A stretch of DNA of 64,000 nucleotides from Streptomyces sp. SA15 (lineage in GTDB: Bacteria > Actinomycetota > Actinomycetes > Streptomycetales > Streptomycetaceae), in NCBI RefSeq assembly GCF_002291145.1, contig NZ_NTGE01000099.1, positions 365,957-429,956 of the forward strand, written 5' to 3'. Below, piece after piece: positions 8,744 through 16,825 of this stretch. The notes beneath the pieces were generated by a model. That model was not told the origin of the DNA and ran no database searches. It saw only the letters and a list, made by a program, of their open reading frames with translations. Made by a program: the position numbers and the translations under genes. Position 1 is the stretch's first letter. Each line of letters starts with the position of its first letter.

Positions 8744-9040
8744 GTGGTTGTGACTTGGAAGGAAAGGCATGCAGGTGAAGCTCATCCGTTCCTCTCGCGT
8801 GAGGGAGGTTGCGGAGAACCGGAAAAGCGGATCTTCTTCCCAGCTGATCAGACCGCTACGGAAAACAGCACCGTCTGGCTCGAGTTGGCCGGCGGGAGAG
8901 TGACCCTCAAGCACTGCTCGGACCTGCTTGAGGACTTCCTTGAGACCATCAGCCGGATGGAGAGTGAATACCTGCGGGCCGCGATGGAGGGACATGACAC
9001 CCCAGCCCAGTCGTCGGCCGGACCAAGGCTCGCGCTCTGA
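8744..9040 (+). CDS. Small hypothetical protein
   Basis: This is a 98-aa frame from GTG 8744. The N-terminal third (to about residue 30) is poorly protein-like and may not be translated. The part from IFFPADQTATENSTVWLEL through HCSDLLEDFLETISRMESEY has a mixed beta-then-helix pattern with balanced composition, like a real small protein. No strong ribosome site supports the annotated start. It lies 53 nt before the DUF2637 gene in the same orientation, within the lower-GC islet, so the two may have arrived together. The family is not recognised. Confidence 0.45.
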   Translation: MVVTWKERHAGEAHPFLSREGGCGEPEKRIFFPADQTATENSTVWLELAGGRVTLKHCSDLLEDFLETISRMESEYLRAAMEGHDTPAQSSAGPRLAL

Positions 9041-9093
9041 ACGAAGCATTCTGAACCGGAGCGCGCAGGGGTCAAGGACGGACAGGATTCAGG

Positions 9094-9780
9094 ATGAGAA
9101 CCGACTATGACGCGGTAAACCAGTTCCCCAGTTTTACTGAGCCATTTGAGACGCAGCACATCTGGCACGTCCCTGATCCGGCGCTCCCGTCGGAGGCATG
9201 GGATCCGGATGAAGAACTGGCTCAGATGCTGCATACGACGCACGGCATGGATACCGTTCCTCCCCCACTGGACATCCATACGCGTCCGCGCCGCCCGGTC
9301 AGTCGACGGCGACCCCGGCCAGGGAATCACATCGCTCCCCGCAACCCCAGGATCATCACTGTTGCGATCCTTATCGCAATGATCACCACGTGCGCAGTGA
9401 CGATGCTGAGCTGGTCCATCTCTTATTCGTACGAACAACTGCACAGCATCGCGCGGCTGGTGGTGTCGGAGAAGTTGGCGCAGTGGTGGCCACTGACAGT
9501 GTACGGGCCGTGGCTCGTGGCGGGTTTATCCATCCTGCGGGCATCCGTTCAGTACCGATCCGCCCGGCGGTCCTGGGCTGTGATGCTGCTCTCCTCCGGC
9601 ACGGCGGTGGCTCTGTGCATCGGACAGTCACCGCATTCCCTGCTGGCGATGGTGATCGTCGGGATTCCCCCGATCACCGCCCTGGTCTGCTTCCGTGAAC
9701 TCGTCGGCCAGTTCTCACCTCGACACGGCCCCCGGCACGCCGCCGACTCCGTGAACGGGCCCAAGCAGACAAGGCCGTAG
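9094..9780 (+). CDS. DUF2637 (Spd-like) membrane protein
   Basis: This 228-aa protein has a charged N-terminus of about 85 residues followed by four hydrophobic segments: ITVAILIAMITTCAVTML, a second ending WLVAGLSIL, WAVMLLSSGTAVAL, and LAMVIVGIPPITALVCF. The layout and the YSYEQLHSIA motif fit DUF2637. Established: DUF2637 proteins are frequent in actinomycete conjugative plasmids and integrative elements as Spd (spread) proteins. No traB-type translocase, replication initiator or integrase is near, so this is a solitary gene or a remnant of an integrated element. Confidence 0.7.
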   Translation: MRTDYDAVNQFPSFTEPFETQHIWHVPDPALPSEAWDPDEELAQMLHTTHGMDTVPPPLDIHTRPRRPVSRRRPRPGNHIAPRNPRIITVAILIAMITTCAVTMLSWSISYSYEQLHSIARLVVSEKLAQWWPLTVYGPWLVAGLSILRASVQYRSARRSWAVMLLSSGTAVALCIGQSPHSLLAMVIVGIPPITALVCFRELVGQFSPRHGPRHAADSVNGPKQTRP

Positions 9781-9841
9781 ACCGACCCGCCCGTGGCAAC
9801 CGGGCCGGCCACCGCGAAGTTTCCGCCCGCCTGAGAACGAA

Positions 9842-9870
9842 GCAACCCCAGGTCAGTGACCTGGGGTTGC
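9842..9870 (+). terminator. Terminator after the DUF2637 gene
   Basis: A near-perfect palindrome (GCAACCCCAGGTCA, one central base, then its complement) lies about 60 nt past the DUF2637 stop. Confidence 0.7.
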
Positions 9871-10027
9871 GTTCGTTGTCCAGGCGGACACGGCCCGCTC
9901 GCCTCCTTCGCCCGGTTCGTGGTGTGCGGCGGCGGTGACGCGGCGACCCCCGCGACCGGCTGTCCCGAGGGCTGGAGGAAGCTGGGACGCGTTCCGTTTT
10001 CTTCAACTCTCAAGGAGATACGCAGAC

Positions 10028-11431
10028 ATGACGAGCCATCTGCCACACCGCAGGACCGTACTCAGTGGACTGGTCGGCGGTCTGGCGCTGACCGCCGGGG
10101 CCGCCGGAGCCGCCGCAGCCGGAGCCGGCGCGGCATGGGCGTCGGGGCGGGGACACGGCAGCCGCGGGGTGACCGCGGAGCCGTATGTCCCGATACCGGT
10201 GGGCCGTGGCGGCGGTCCCGTCGGGACGGACCGGGTGCATGTGCTCAAGGTCGGGCCGGAGCGGGCGGGCACCGTGGTGGTCCTGGTGCCGGGCATGTTC
10301 GGCGCGGCCAACGACTTCCGGCTGGTGGCCAGGGACCTGGTGCGGGCGGTGCCCGGCGTCCAGGTGTGGGCGTTCGACCGGCGGGAGGAGAACCTGGCCG
10401 ACCGTGCCGGGTTCGCCACCGCCGACCCGGCCGCGTACTACCTGGACGGCCACTACCGCTCACAGGACCCGGCCGCCTCCGGATACGCCGCCGGCTGGGG
10501 TCTGCGGCTCACCCTGGAGGATCTGCGTACGGTGGTGCTCGCGGCCGGTGCCGGGGGCCGGCGGCGGGTGGTGCTGGGCGGTCACTCCTGGGGCGCGACG
10601 ACCGCGATGGCGTACGCCGCCTGGGACTTCGACGGGCACCCCGGGTACCGGGACCTCGCGGGCCTGGCGCTGATCGACGGCGGTGTCCTGGGGGCGTTCG
10701 ACGGAACGGGCGCGCCGGTCAGCGACTCGCCGGAGGAGGTACGGGAGCGGCTCACGGCCATCGAGGGCGGTGCCGTCTTCGACATGACCCTCAGCGGGGT
10801 CGGCCTGGGCAGCCGCGCGGAGAGTTCGCAGATCTGGTACCAGCTCGCCGGCTGGTACGCGCATGTCGAGCCCGAGGGCCGGTCGGTCCTGCAGCCCCGG
10901 CTGCCCGACGCGCTGCGGCTGCCGTATCCGATCACCAATGCCGCGCTGCTGGGAACGCTGGTGGACGCCGGGTTCGGCTGGCCGAACGACATCAGCGTGC
11001 ACTCGGGGCGCGTCGCCGAGAGCGGTGGCGGCGGTGACGTACGCGGCTGGATCGACGAGGGCATCACGCCCATCGGCCGTGTCGCGGCGGCGTACGCGGG
11101 CCCGGAGCCGACGGTCTGGGAGTGGTACTGGCCGTCCCGGCTGTCGGTGGACCTGGACGTCACCGATGCCTACGCCGATACGGACCTCGCCCGTTCCCTC
11201 GGGCTCCGGCTGCAGCACGGCGCGGGGATCGACGTACCGCTCTACGCCTTCCAGACGAGCTACGCCAGCGGGACGGTCGAGACCGGTGCCCGGCGCGTCG
11301 TAACCGGTTCCCATATTCCGTACGCCGTGTACGAGACGGACGAGGGGATGAACCATCTGGACCCGCTGTTCGCCGCCAGTGCCCACAACACGATGACCCG
11401 TGCCTTCGCCGGGTTTCTTGCAAGGGGGTAG
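10028..11431 (+). CDS. Tat-exported alpha/beta hydrolase
   Basis: The start ATG 10028 has AAGGAG about 11 nt upstream. The 467-aa product begins with a Tat signal (HRRTVLSGLVGGLALTAGAA). The alpha/beta-hydrolase fold is indicated by VVVLVPGMFGAANDF (oxyanion strand), the nucleophile elbow GGHSWGATT (Ser187) and a C-terminal MNHLDPLF that supplies His. Family assignment is at fold level only; esterase, lipase and acyl-transfer activities all remain possible. A short gap separates it from the GH97 gene downstream, so the two exported enzymes may be co-expressed. Confidence 0.8.
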   Translation: MTSHLPHRRTVLSGLVGGLALTAGAAGAAAAGAGAAWASGRGHGSRGVTAEPYVPIPVGRGGGPVGTDRVHVLKVGPERAGTVVVLVPGMFGAANDFRLVARDLVRAVPGVQVWAFDRREENLADRAGFATADPAAYYLDGHYRSQDPAASGYAAGWGLRLTLEDLRTVVLAAGAGGRRRVVLGGHSWGATTAMAYAAWDFDGHPGYRDLAGLALIDGGVLGAFDGTGAPVSDSPEEVRERLTAIEGGAVFDMTLSGVGLGSRAESSQIWYQLAGWYAHVEPEGRSVLQPRLPDALRLPYPITNAALLGTLVDAGFGWPNDISVHSGRVAESGGGGDVRGWIDEGITPIGRVAAAYAGPEPTVWEWYWPSRLSVDLDVTDAYADTDLARSLGLRLQHGAGIDVPLYAFQTSYASGTVETGARRVVTGSHIPYAVYETDEGMNHLDPLFAASAHNTMTRAFAGFLARG

Positions 11432-11513
11432 TGAGACCTCAGCTCCGCGTACTACCGTCCCCCCGACGGAAACCGCTTACTACTCATGACTCAGGTCGGG
11501 GCCGGAGAGTGCG

Positions 11514-13472
11514 ATGAGAACTTCAGAGGATGGGGCAACTTCAGAAGATGGGGCACTGTCCCGCCGCGGGATGCTCAAGGGCGCGGCCGTCACCGTCGGG
11601 ACGGCCGCGGTGGGCCTCGGTGCCACGGCGCCAGCCCTCGCGGCGGACGCCCCGGCCGGTGCGCCCCGCGCGACCGCACGCATGGGCGGCACGTCCATCA
11701 CCATGTCGGTGGTGGACGGGGCGCTCCGGTGGTCCGCCACCCGGAACGGCAAGACGGTGATCGACACCTCGGCCCTGGGCCTCAGGCTGGCCGACGGGAC
11801 CGTCCTCGGCAGCGACGTGACGCTCCTCCGGGACGACTTCCGGACCACCCGCACCACCTGGTCCCCCGTGTACGGGCGCAACGCGACCGTCACCGACCAC
11901 TACCAGGAGCAGCGCTGGACCCTCCAGGACACCGCCTCGGGGATCCGCTTCGGCGTCCGGATCCGCGCGTACAGGACCGGCGTGGCCCTGCGCTACATCC
12001 TCCTCGAAGAGGGCACCACGACCATCGCTGACGAACTGACGACGTTCGTCTTCCCGGACGACACCACCGTCTACAGCGCACGCGACGAGGACGCCTACCT
12101 CCCGGTCGCCCCCGACGCGATCCCCTCCACCGGAACGCCGAGCACGGACCAGGGCCCCCTGACCGACCTGCCCCTGACCGCCGCCCTCTCCAACGGGTAC
12201 ATCGCCTGCGTCTGCGAGTCCGCCCGCCTGGACTTCCCCCGCCTGATGCTCAGTTCGGTCCCCGGGCAGCCCGGCACCCTCTCCGCCTTCCTGATGGAGC
12301 ACACCGCCCGCGGCTCCGGCCCGGTCGAGACGACCGCCACGGTCACCACCCCGTTCGCCACGCCGTGGCGCGCGGTCGTGATCGGGGCCACGCACGCCGA
12401 GCTGGTCGACAACGCCGAGCTGGTGCTCAACCTGGCCCCGCCCATCGCCCTGACCGACACCTCGTGGATCAAGCCGGGCAAGGTCTTCCGCTGCGAGCTC
12501 AGCACCGCCGCCGGCCTCGCGGGCGTCGACTTCGCCGTGGCCCGCGGCGTGGAATACATCGAGTACGACGCCGGCTGGTACGGCCCCGAGTTCACCACCA
12601 CCGACGCGACGAAGCCGATCGCCGCCATCGACCTGCCGTCGGTCATCTCGTACGCGACCGGCAAGGGCATCGGCGTCTTCCTCTACGTCAACCGGATCGC
12701 GCTGACCGACGCGGACGCGCTGTTCGGCCTCTACAAGAGCTGGGGCGTCGCGGGCATCAAGCTGGGCTTCATCAACGAGGGAACGCAGTCGATGACGAAC
12801 CAGATCACCGGCTGGGCGCGGACGGCCGCCAAGTACGAGCTGCTGATCGACATGCACGACGACGTCCGGCCGTTCGGCTACGAGCGCGCCTACCCGAACT
12901 ACATCAGCCTGGAGGGCGTCCGGGGCAACGAGCAGTTCCCGACCGCCACCCACAACGTGACGCTGCCCTTCTCCCGCAACATCGGCGGCCCGATCGACTA
13001 CACCATCTGCTACGGCCAGTCCCGCAACAAGACGACCAACGCCCACCAGATGGCGATGGCCGCGGTGTACTACCAGCCCCTCAACTTCCTGTTCTGGTAC
13101 GACAGGCCGTCCAAGTACGCCAACCCCGCCGGCTGGCCCGGCCTGCCCTGGTTCAACGCGGTCCCCACGACCTGGGACGAGAGCAGGACCCTGGCCGGAT
13201 CGATCGGCGAGTACGTGGCGGTCGCCCGACGGGGCGGCTCCGCCTGGTACCTCGGGGCGATGACCAACGAGACGGCCCGGACGCTGTCGATCCCGCTGTC
13301 GTTCCTGGGCAGCGGAAGCTACACGGCGACCGTGTACGCCGACGGCACGCCGGGCAGCAGCCCGTTCCGTACGCCGGTCGTGGTCGGTACGCGGACGGTC
13401 ACCTCGGAGACCACGCTGGACGTGGGCATGGCCCCTGCGGGTGGCCAGGCGATCATCTTGAAGCCGAGCTGA
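11514..13472 (+). CDS. Tat-exported glycoside hydrolase family 97 protein
   Basis: This 652-aa protein starts at ATG 11514 (GGAG upstream). A Tat motif (SRRGMLKGAAVTVG) sits after an N-terminal stretch that contains a duplicated TSEDGA. The architecture is that of GH97: an N-terminal beta-super-sandwich, a catalytic barrel (VEYIEYDAGWYG, GVAGIKLGF, LEGVRGNEQF) and a C-terminal beta-domain. Established: retaining GH97 members use an Asp at the end of the strand GxKxDF, while inverting members lack it. Here that position is Gly418, so an inverting mechanism or a different specificity is inferred. Substrate unknown; family activities include alpha-glucosidase and alpha-galactosidase. Confidence 0.85.
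   Translation: MRTSEDGATSEDGALSRRGMLKGAAVTVGTAAVGLGATAPALAADAPAGAPRATARMGGTSITMSVVDGALRWSATRNGKTVIDTSALGLRLADGTVLGSDVTLLRDDFRTTRTTWSPVYGRNATVTDHYQEQRWTLQDTASGIRFGVRIRAYRTGVALRYILLEEGTTTIADELTTFVFPDDTTVYSARDEDAYLPVAPDAIPSTGTPSTDQGPLTDLPLTAALSNGYIACVCESARLDFPRLMLSSVPGQPGTLSAFLMEHTARGSGPVETTATVTTPFATPWRAVVIGATHAELVDNAELVLNLAPPIALTDTSWIKPGKVFRCELSTAAGLAGVDFAVARGVEYIEYDAGWYGPEFTTTDATKPIAAIDLPSVISYATGKGIGVFLYVNRIALTDADALFGLYKSWGVAGIKLGFINEGTQSMTNQITGWARTAAKYELLIDMHDDVRPFGYERAYPNYISLEGVRGNEQFPTATHNVTLPFSRNIGGPIDYTICYGQSRNKTTNAHQMAMAAVYYQPLNFLFWYDRPSKYANPAGWPGLPWFNAVPTTWDESRTLAGSIGEYVAVARRGGSAWYLGAMTNETARTLSIPLSFLGSGSYTATVYADGTPGSSPFRTPVVVGTRTVTSETTLDVGMAPAGGQAIILKPS
11519..11554 (+). repeat. 18-bp tandem duplication inside the GH97 signal region
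   Basis: Two adjacent units starting AACTTCAG, each 18 bp and identical at 17 positions, encode TSEDGA twice. The duplication keeps frame. Confidence 0.85.
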
Positions 13473-13536
13473 CGGGGGCGGGGGCCGCGTCAGCGGCCTC
13501 CCCGGCTTCAGTACGGGAGGGATGGTATCGAGCGAG

Positions 13537-13558
13537 ATAGTATCGCCAGCGATACTAT
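13537..13558. promoter_or_regulatory. Operator-like inverted repeat before the DUF234 ATPase gene
   Basis: ATAGTATCGC-CA-GCGATACTAT is a perfect 10-bp inverted repeat, ending 24 nt before the ATPase start. A further partial half-site (GGTATCG) lies just upstream. Position suggests a repressor site overlapping the promoter. Confidence 0.55.
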
Positions 13559-13582
13559 TCCTCCTGCTCTGGGAGTCGCGCC

Positions 13583-15004
13583 ATGCACCGTTTCATCGGA
13601 CGGGACCGCGAGCTGAACGTGCTCCACCGCGCCTTCCAGGAGGTTCGCGAAGCCGCGGGTTCCGCGAAGCCCGGCCGGTGCGTCCTCATGCGCGGAAGGC
13701 GCCGGATCGGCAAGTCCACCCTGGTGGAGGAGTTCATCCGGCGCTCCGAGACGCCGTATCTCTTCTTCACCGCGGCGGGCGGCTCGGCGGAGGACGAGCT
13801 GACGGAGCTGATCGACGCGGTCTCCAGGTCCAACCTGCCCGAGCGGGCGCTGTTCTCGGAGGAGACGCCGGGACAGTGGAACGCGGCATTCAGGCTGCTC
13901 GCGGACATCCTCCCCGACGACAGCCCGAGCGTGGTCGTCATCGATGAGGTTCCGTATCTCATGAACCGGATCGACGCCTTCGAGGGCATGCTCCAGCGGG
14001 CATGGGACCGCCTGCTCAGCCGCAAGCCCGTGCTCCTCCTCCTGGTCGGTTCCGACCTGTCGATGATGGAGGCACTGAACAGCTACGACCGCCCCTTCCA
14101 CCAACGCGGGCGCGAGATGATCCTGGGGCCGCTGAACCCGGCCGACATCGGCGAGATGCTCGACCTGCCGCCGTCGTCCGCCTTCGACGCCGCCCTGATC
14201 ACCGGCGGGCTGCCACTGATCTGCGCCGAGTGGCGCAGAGGTGCGGATGTCTGGGAATTTCTCCGCGACTCGTTGGACAATCCGATCTCGGCACTGCTGG
14301 TCTCGGCCGAGCGATCGCTGGCCGCGGAGTTCCCGCCGCAGGCGATGAGCCGCGAAGTGCTGCGAGCCATCGGCACGGGAGAGCGGACCTTCACGAACAT
14401 CGCGCGCGCCGCCGGAGGCATCGCCCACACCACCCTCACGCGAGCCACGGACGTACTGACCGAGAAACGAGTAGTGGCAGCCGAACTGCCGCTCTCGACC
14501 AAGCCGTCCAAGGAGCGCCGCTACCGAGTGGCCGACCCCTACCTGCGGTTCTGGCTGATGTTCCTGGATCCGCACATGGCGGAGATCGAACGAATGCGGG
14601 GCGACCTCACGCTGAGCCGGATCAAGGAGCAATGGACGAGCTGGCGAGGCCGCGCCATCGAGCCACTCGTCCGGGAGTCCCTGGCCCGCCTACTGCCGGA
14701 CGACGCCCTGCCGACCGCTCCAGCGATCGGCGGCTACTGGACCCGCAGCAACGACGTCGAGATCGACCTGGTGGGAGCCGACCGGCAACCGGTGGCCAAG
14801 CAGTTGCTCTTCCTCGGCTCGGTCAAGTGGCTGGAGAACTCCGCGTTCGACAGCCATGACTTGGCGGCATTGCAAAAACACCGGGCGGCGATCACGGACG
14901 ATCCCGTACCGCTCGTGGCGGTCTCCCGCAGCGGAGTCAGCTGTTCGGGACTCCAGGCGGCGTACGGGCCCGAGGAACTGCTGGGGGCGTGGCGGAGGGC
15001 CTGA
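13583..15004 (+). CDS. Archaeal-type ATPase with C-terminal DUF234-like nuclease-fold domain
   Basis: This 473-aa protein starts at ATG 13583 (GGGAG upstream). The P-loop is GRRRIGKST (Lys44) and the Walker B is VVVIDEVPYL, followed by a STAND/AAA-like body. A winged-helix region (ILRAIGTGERTFTNIARA-type) comes next. The C-terminal domain begins at RYRVADPYLRFWLMFL. Its last part reads NDVEIDLV then GSVKW, close to a PD-(D/E)xK pattern with Ser in place of Glu. Established: these proteins (pfam01637 plus pfam03008) are widespread and mostly uncharacterised, and several are linked to mobile or defence loci. No partner gene is adjacent. Confidence 0.8.
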   Translation: MHRFIGRDRELNVLHRAFQEVREAAGSAKPGRCVLMRGRRRIGKSTLVEEFIRRSETPYLFFTAAGGSAEDELTELIDAVSRSNLPERALFSEETPGQWNAAFRLLADILPDDSPSVVVIDEVPYLMNRIDAFEGMLQRAWDRLLSRKPVLLLLVGSDLSMMEALNSYDRPFHQRGREMILGPLNPADIGEMLDLPPSSAFDAALITGGLPLICAEWRRGADVWEFLRDSLDNPISALLVSAERSLAAEFPPQAMSREVLRAIGTGERTFTNIARAAGGIAHTTLTRATDVLTEKRVVAAELPLSTKPSKERRYRVADPYLRFWLMFLDPHMAEIERMRGDLTLSRIKEQWTSWRGRAIEPLVRESLARLLPDDALPTAPAIGGYWTRSNDVEIDLVGADRQPVAKQLLFLGSVKWLENSAFDSHDLAALQKHRAAITDDPVPLVAVSRSGVSCSGLQAAYGPEELLGAWRRA

Positions 15005-15259
15005 TTAAGGGCGGACGGGTTCGCTCCCCGGGTGATCACTCGGGCCCGGCGGGGCGGGTGGCCGTCTCAGCCTGGCAGCAGCGCTTGACCGGGTCATTGA
15101 GACTCCACCGACCTTGACCTGAAGCGCTCACCGAAACCGGCGGCCGATCCCTCTTGCTCGCGCGTCGGCGGGACTACGCGTGCCGGGCCCGGAGGGGGCC
15201 CGGCACGCGGTTCCAGCGGCGGAGGAAGGGCGGCAGGAACCGCAGGGAGGTACTGGTAC
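15005..15259. other. Intergenic stretch without a gene
   Basis: No coding frame with support is seen. The stretch contains only the strong hairpin at 15178-15208, which serves the minus-strand secreted-peptide genes. Confidence 0.5.
15178..15208 (-). terminator. Terminator of the small secreted-protein pair
   Basis: A perfect 13-bp stem (GCGTGCCGGGCCC with its complement) with a 5-nt loop lies 52 nt beyond the stop of the 42-aa gene on the minus strand. Confidence 0.8.
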
Positions 15260-15388
15260 TTAGATAGGCGGCGTCTCGATGATCAAGCCGGCGACGTCGA
15301 TGGCGATGGCGCTGGCGGGGGCGGCCATCAGGGCGAGCAGACCGGCGGTAAGGGCGCTGATCACCAGGGCCCGGGTGCGAGAAGTCAT
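15260..15388 (-). CDS. Very small secreted peptide (42 aa)
   Basis: ATG 15388 has AAAGGAACG upstream on the minus strand. The product is nearly all signal peptide (MTSRTRALVISALTAG then APASA), leaving a mature tail of about 16 residues, IAIDVAGLIIETPPI. A hydrophobic, cysteine-free mature peptide this short suggests a surface-active or signalling role, but that is inference; no family was recognised. It lies 46 nt after the 89-aa secreted-protein gene, and they form an operon ending at the 15178-15208 terminator. Confidence 0.6.
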   Translation of the reverse strand: MTSRTRALVISALTAGLLALMAAPASAIAIDVAGLIIETPPI

Positions 15389-15434
15389 ACTTCCGTTCCT
15401 TTCGAAGGGACGCGAGGGAGGGAGAGAGCTGGGA

Positions 15435-15704
15435 TCAGCGCTTGTGGCCGAACAGCGCAGACAGCACGGAGGTGTTGTTGCTGTTGTTCTTGTCGATCTC
15501 CTGGTGGAGGACCGTAACGCTCGAGCAGCGGCTGCCGTCGATCTTGGTGCCGGGCGACAGGATGAGGAGGGGGTTGCTGCACCTGGCGTCGCTGCGGGGG
15601 TTGGAGGTGTTTTTGTCGGCGGCGGAGGCGGTCCCGGCAGCGGCGGCCATGAACGCCAGCGCGGCGGTGGTGGCCAGGGAAGCCCTAGCGATGTTCTTGA
15701 GCAC
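15435..15704 (-). CDS. Small secreted protein with two cysteines (89 aa)
   Basis: GTG 15704 has AAAGGA about 7 nt upstream. A Sec signal (MLKNIARASLATTAALAFMA, cut near ASA) leaves a mature protein of about 60 residues. The mature part has two cysteines (ARCSNP and SRCSSV) that could form one disulfide, then an Asn-rich stretch (DKNNSNNTS) and a basic tail (FGHKR). No known family was recognised; it is not a chaplin or a rodlin by its motifs. It is the first gene of a two-gene operon with the 42-aa peptide. Confidence 0.7.
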   Translation of the reverse strand: MLKNIARASLATTAALAFMAAAAGTASAADKNTSNPRSDARCSNPLLILSPGTKIDGSRCSSVTVLHQEIDKNNSNNTSVLSALFGHKR

Positions 15705-16187
15705 AGAAATCCTTTGCCTTCTTTACTCGTGGTGGTGCGCAGACAGCCGCACCACCACACGGAGAGTACTCGCCCTTCACTGTAAGTAACGAATGGGGAA
15801 GTGGGCAGTAACGGACCCACCACGTATGGACGAGGCCGCCGCGCCCGTCGGCCCCCGTCAAGGACTGAGAGCAGCCTGCTGGCGCGCAGGCGCAACGGCC
15901 ACGCAGTTTCCGCGCCCCACTCACCGGCCTGGCCAGCAGTTACGGGACAGTCCTTAGGCGAGGCCACTGACAACGACTGTCGGACGGGCCGTTCTCAGTT
16001 TCCGTCTCATTCAGGCCGGTTCACCGGCGTTCAGCCATGACCGGGAGCCGACCCCAGCCTGGTGACGAGTCGTCCATGAAACTGCATCTTCAACGAGCCG
16101 GCCCGCGATTGAACGCGGGTGCGCACCATAGGCGTTGAGCGTTAGGTTCCTGACAGATCATCGCTACTGAACAGGGGGCTCGGGATC
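15705..16187. other. Gene-free stretch between divergent genes
   Basis: No frame with coding character and a start site was found. The stretch should hold the promoters of the secreted pair (minus) and of the MOSC gene (plus). No strong hairpin or repeat was seen. Confidence 0.5.
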
Positions 16188-16730
16188 ATGAGCGCAACGG
16201 TGACCGCGGTCAGCAGCAACGGCGAGTATTCGTTCACCAAGCCGAACCGGGAGAGCATCACCTTGCTCGCAGGTCTCGGCGTCGAAGGGGACGTGCACGC
16301 CGGTGTGACGGTCAAGCACCGCTCACGCGTCGCGCAGGACCCCACCCAGCCGAACCTGCGCCAGGTTCACCTCATCCATGAGGAGCTCTTGGCCGAGGTG
16401 GGTGAGGCGGGATTCCGGGTGGCGCCCGGCGAGCTCGGCGAGAACATCACCACGCGCGGGATCGACCTCCTTGCCCTGCCTGTCGGTGCGGTGCTGCGCA
16501 TCGGCGACGACGCGGTGGTGGAGGTGACCGGCCTGCGCAATCCGTGCCTGCAGATCGACAACTTTCAGGAAGGTCTGCTGAAGCAGGTCGTCGGCCGTGA
16601 CCAGGCCGGCGGCATCGTGCGGAAGGCCGGAATCATGAGCGTGGTGAAGGTGGGTGGCGTGGTGCGTCCAGGCGATGGGATCAAGGTCGAGCTCCCGGAA
16701 GGGCCGCACCGCTCGCTGGACCGGGTCTGA
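16188..16730 (+). CDS. MOSC domain protein
   Basis: This 180-aa protein is a single MOSC domain. It shows GLGVEGDVHAGVTVKH near the N-terminus, the GELGENITTRG segment, and the conserved cysteine in TGLRNPCLQID. Established: MOSC (molybdenum cofactor sulfurase C-terminal) proteins bind a sulfur or molybdenum cofactor on that cysteine. Stand-alone bacterial members take part in reductive detoxification such as that of N-hydroxylated compounds. No molybdenum-enzyme gene lies nearby. The gene ends 8 nt before the first 82-nt palindromic element. Confidence 0.9.
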   Translation: MSATVTAVSSNGEYSFTKPNRESITLLAGLGVEGDVHAGVTVKHRSRVAQDPTQPNLRQVHLIHEELLAEVGEAGFRVAPGELGENITTRGIDLLALPVGAVLRIGDDAVVEVTGLRNPCLQIDNFQEGLLKQVVGRDQAGGIVRKAGIMSVVKVGGVVRPGDGIKVELPEGPHRSLDRV

Positions 16731-16738
16731 CCAGTGCG

Positions 16739-16820
16739 GTAATTGGCAGATCTGTTCCACCCCCGCGAGGGAAAACCGCAGGTCACGCGGCCGTGCCGGT
16801 GGAACAGATCTGCCAATTAC
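16739..16820. repeat. 82-nt palindromic element, copy 1
   Basis: Perfect 23-nt inverted arms (starting GTAATTGGCAGATCTG, 16739-16761 and 16798-16820) enclose a 36-nt centre with its own short stem (CCGCG/CGCGG). It lies between the convergent MOSC and Fpg/Nei genes. A second copy is at 32723-32804, with the same length and a conserved central GAGGGAAAACCGCAGGTCAC. It may serve as a bidirectional terminator. Fortuitous short reading frames across such copies could be mis-annotated as proteins. Confidence 0.9.
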
Positions 16821-16825
16821 TGAAT

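Noticed and set aside
15178..15208. Possible tRNA or attachment site near the ATPase gene
   Set aside because: The structure is a simple hairpin; no cloverleaf, CCA end or tRNA consensus was found there or elsewhere in the window.
16565..16816. Short frame starting MADLFH across the first palindromic element
   Set aside because: The apparent start and early residues come from the repeat arm. The same start appears at copy 2, which shows it is a by-product of the repeat.
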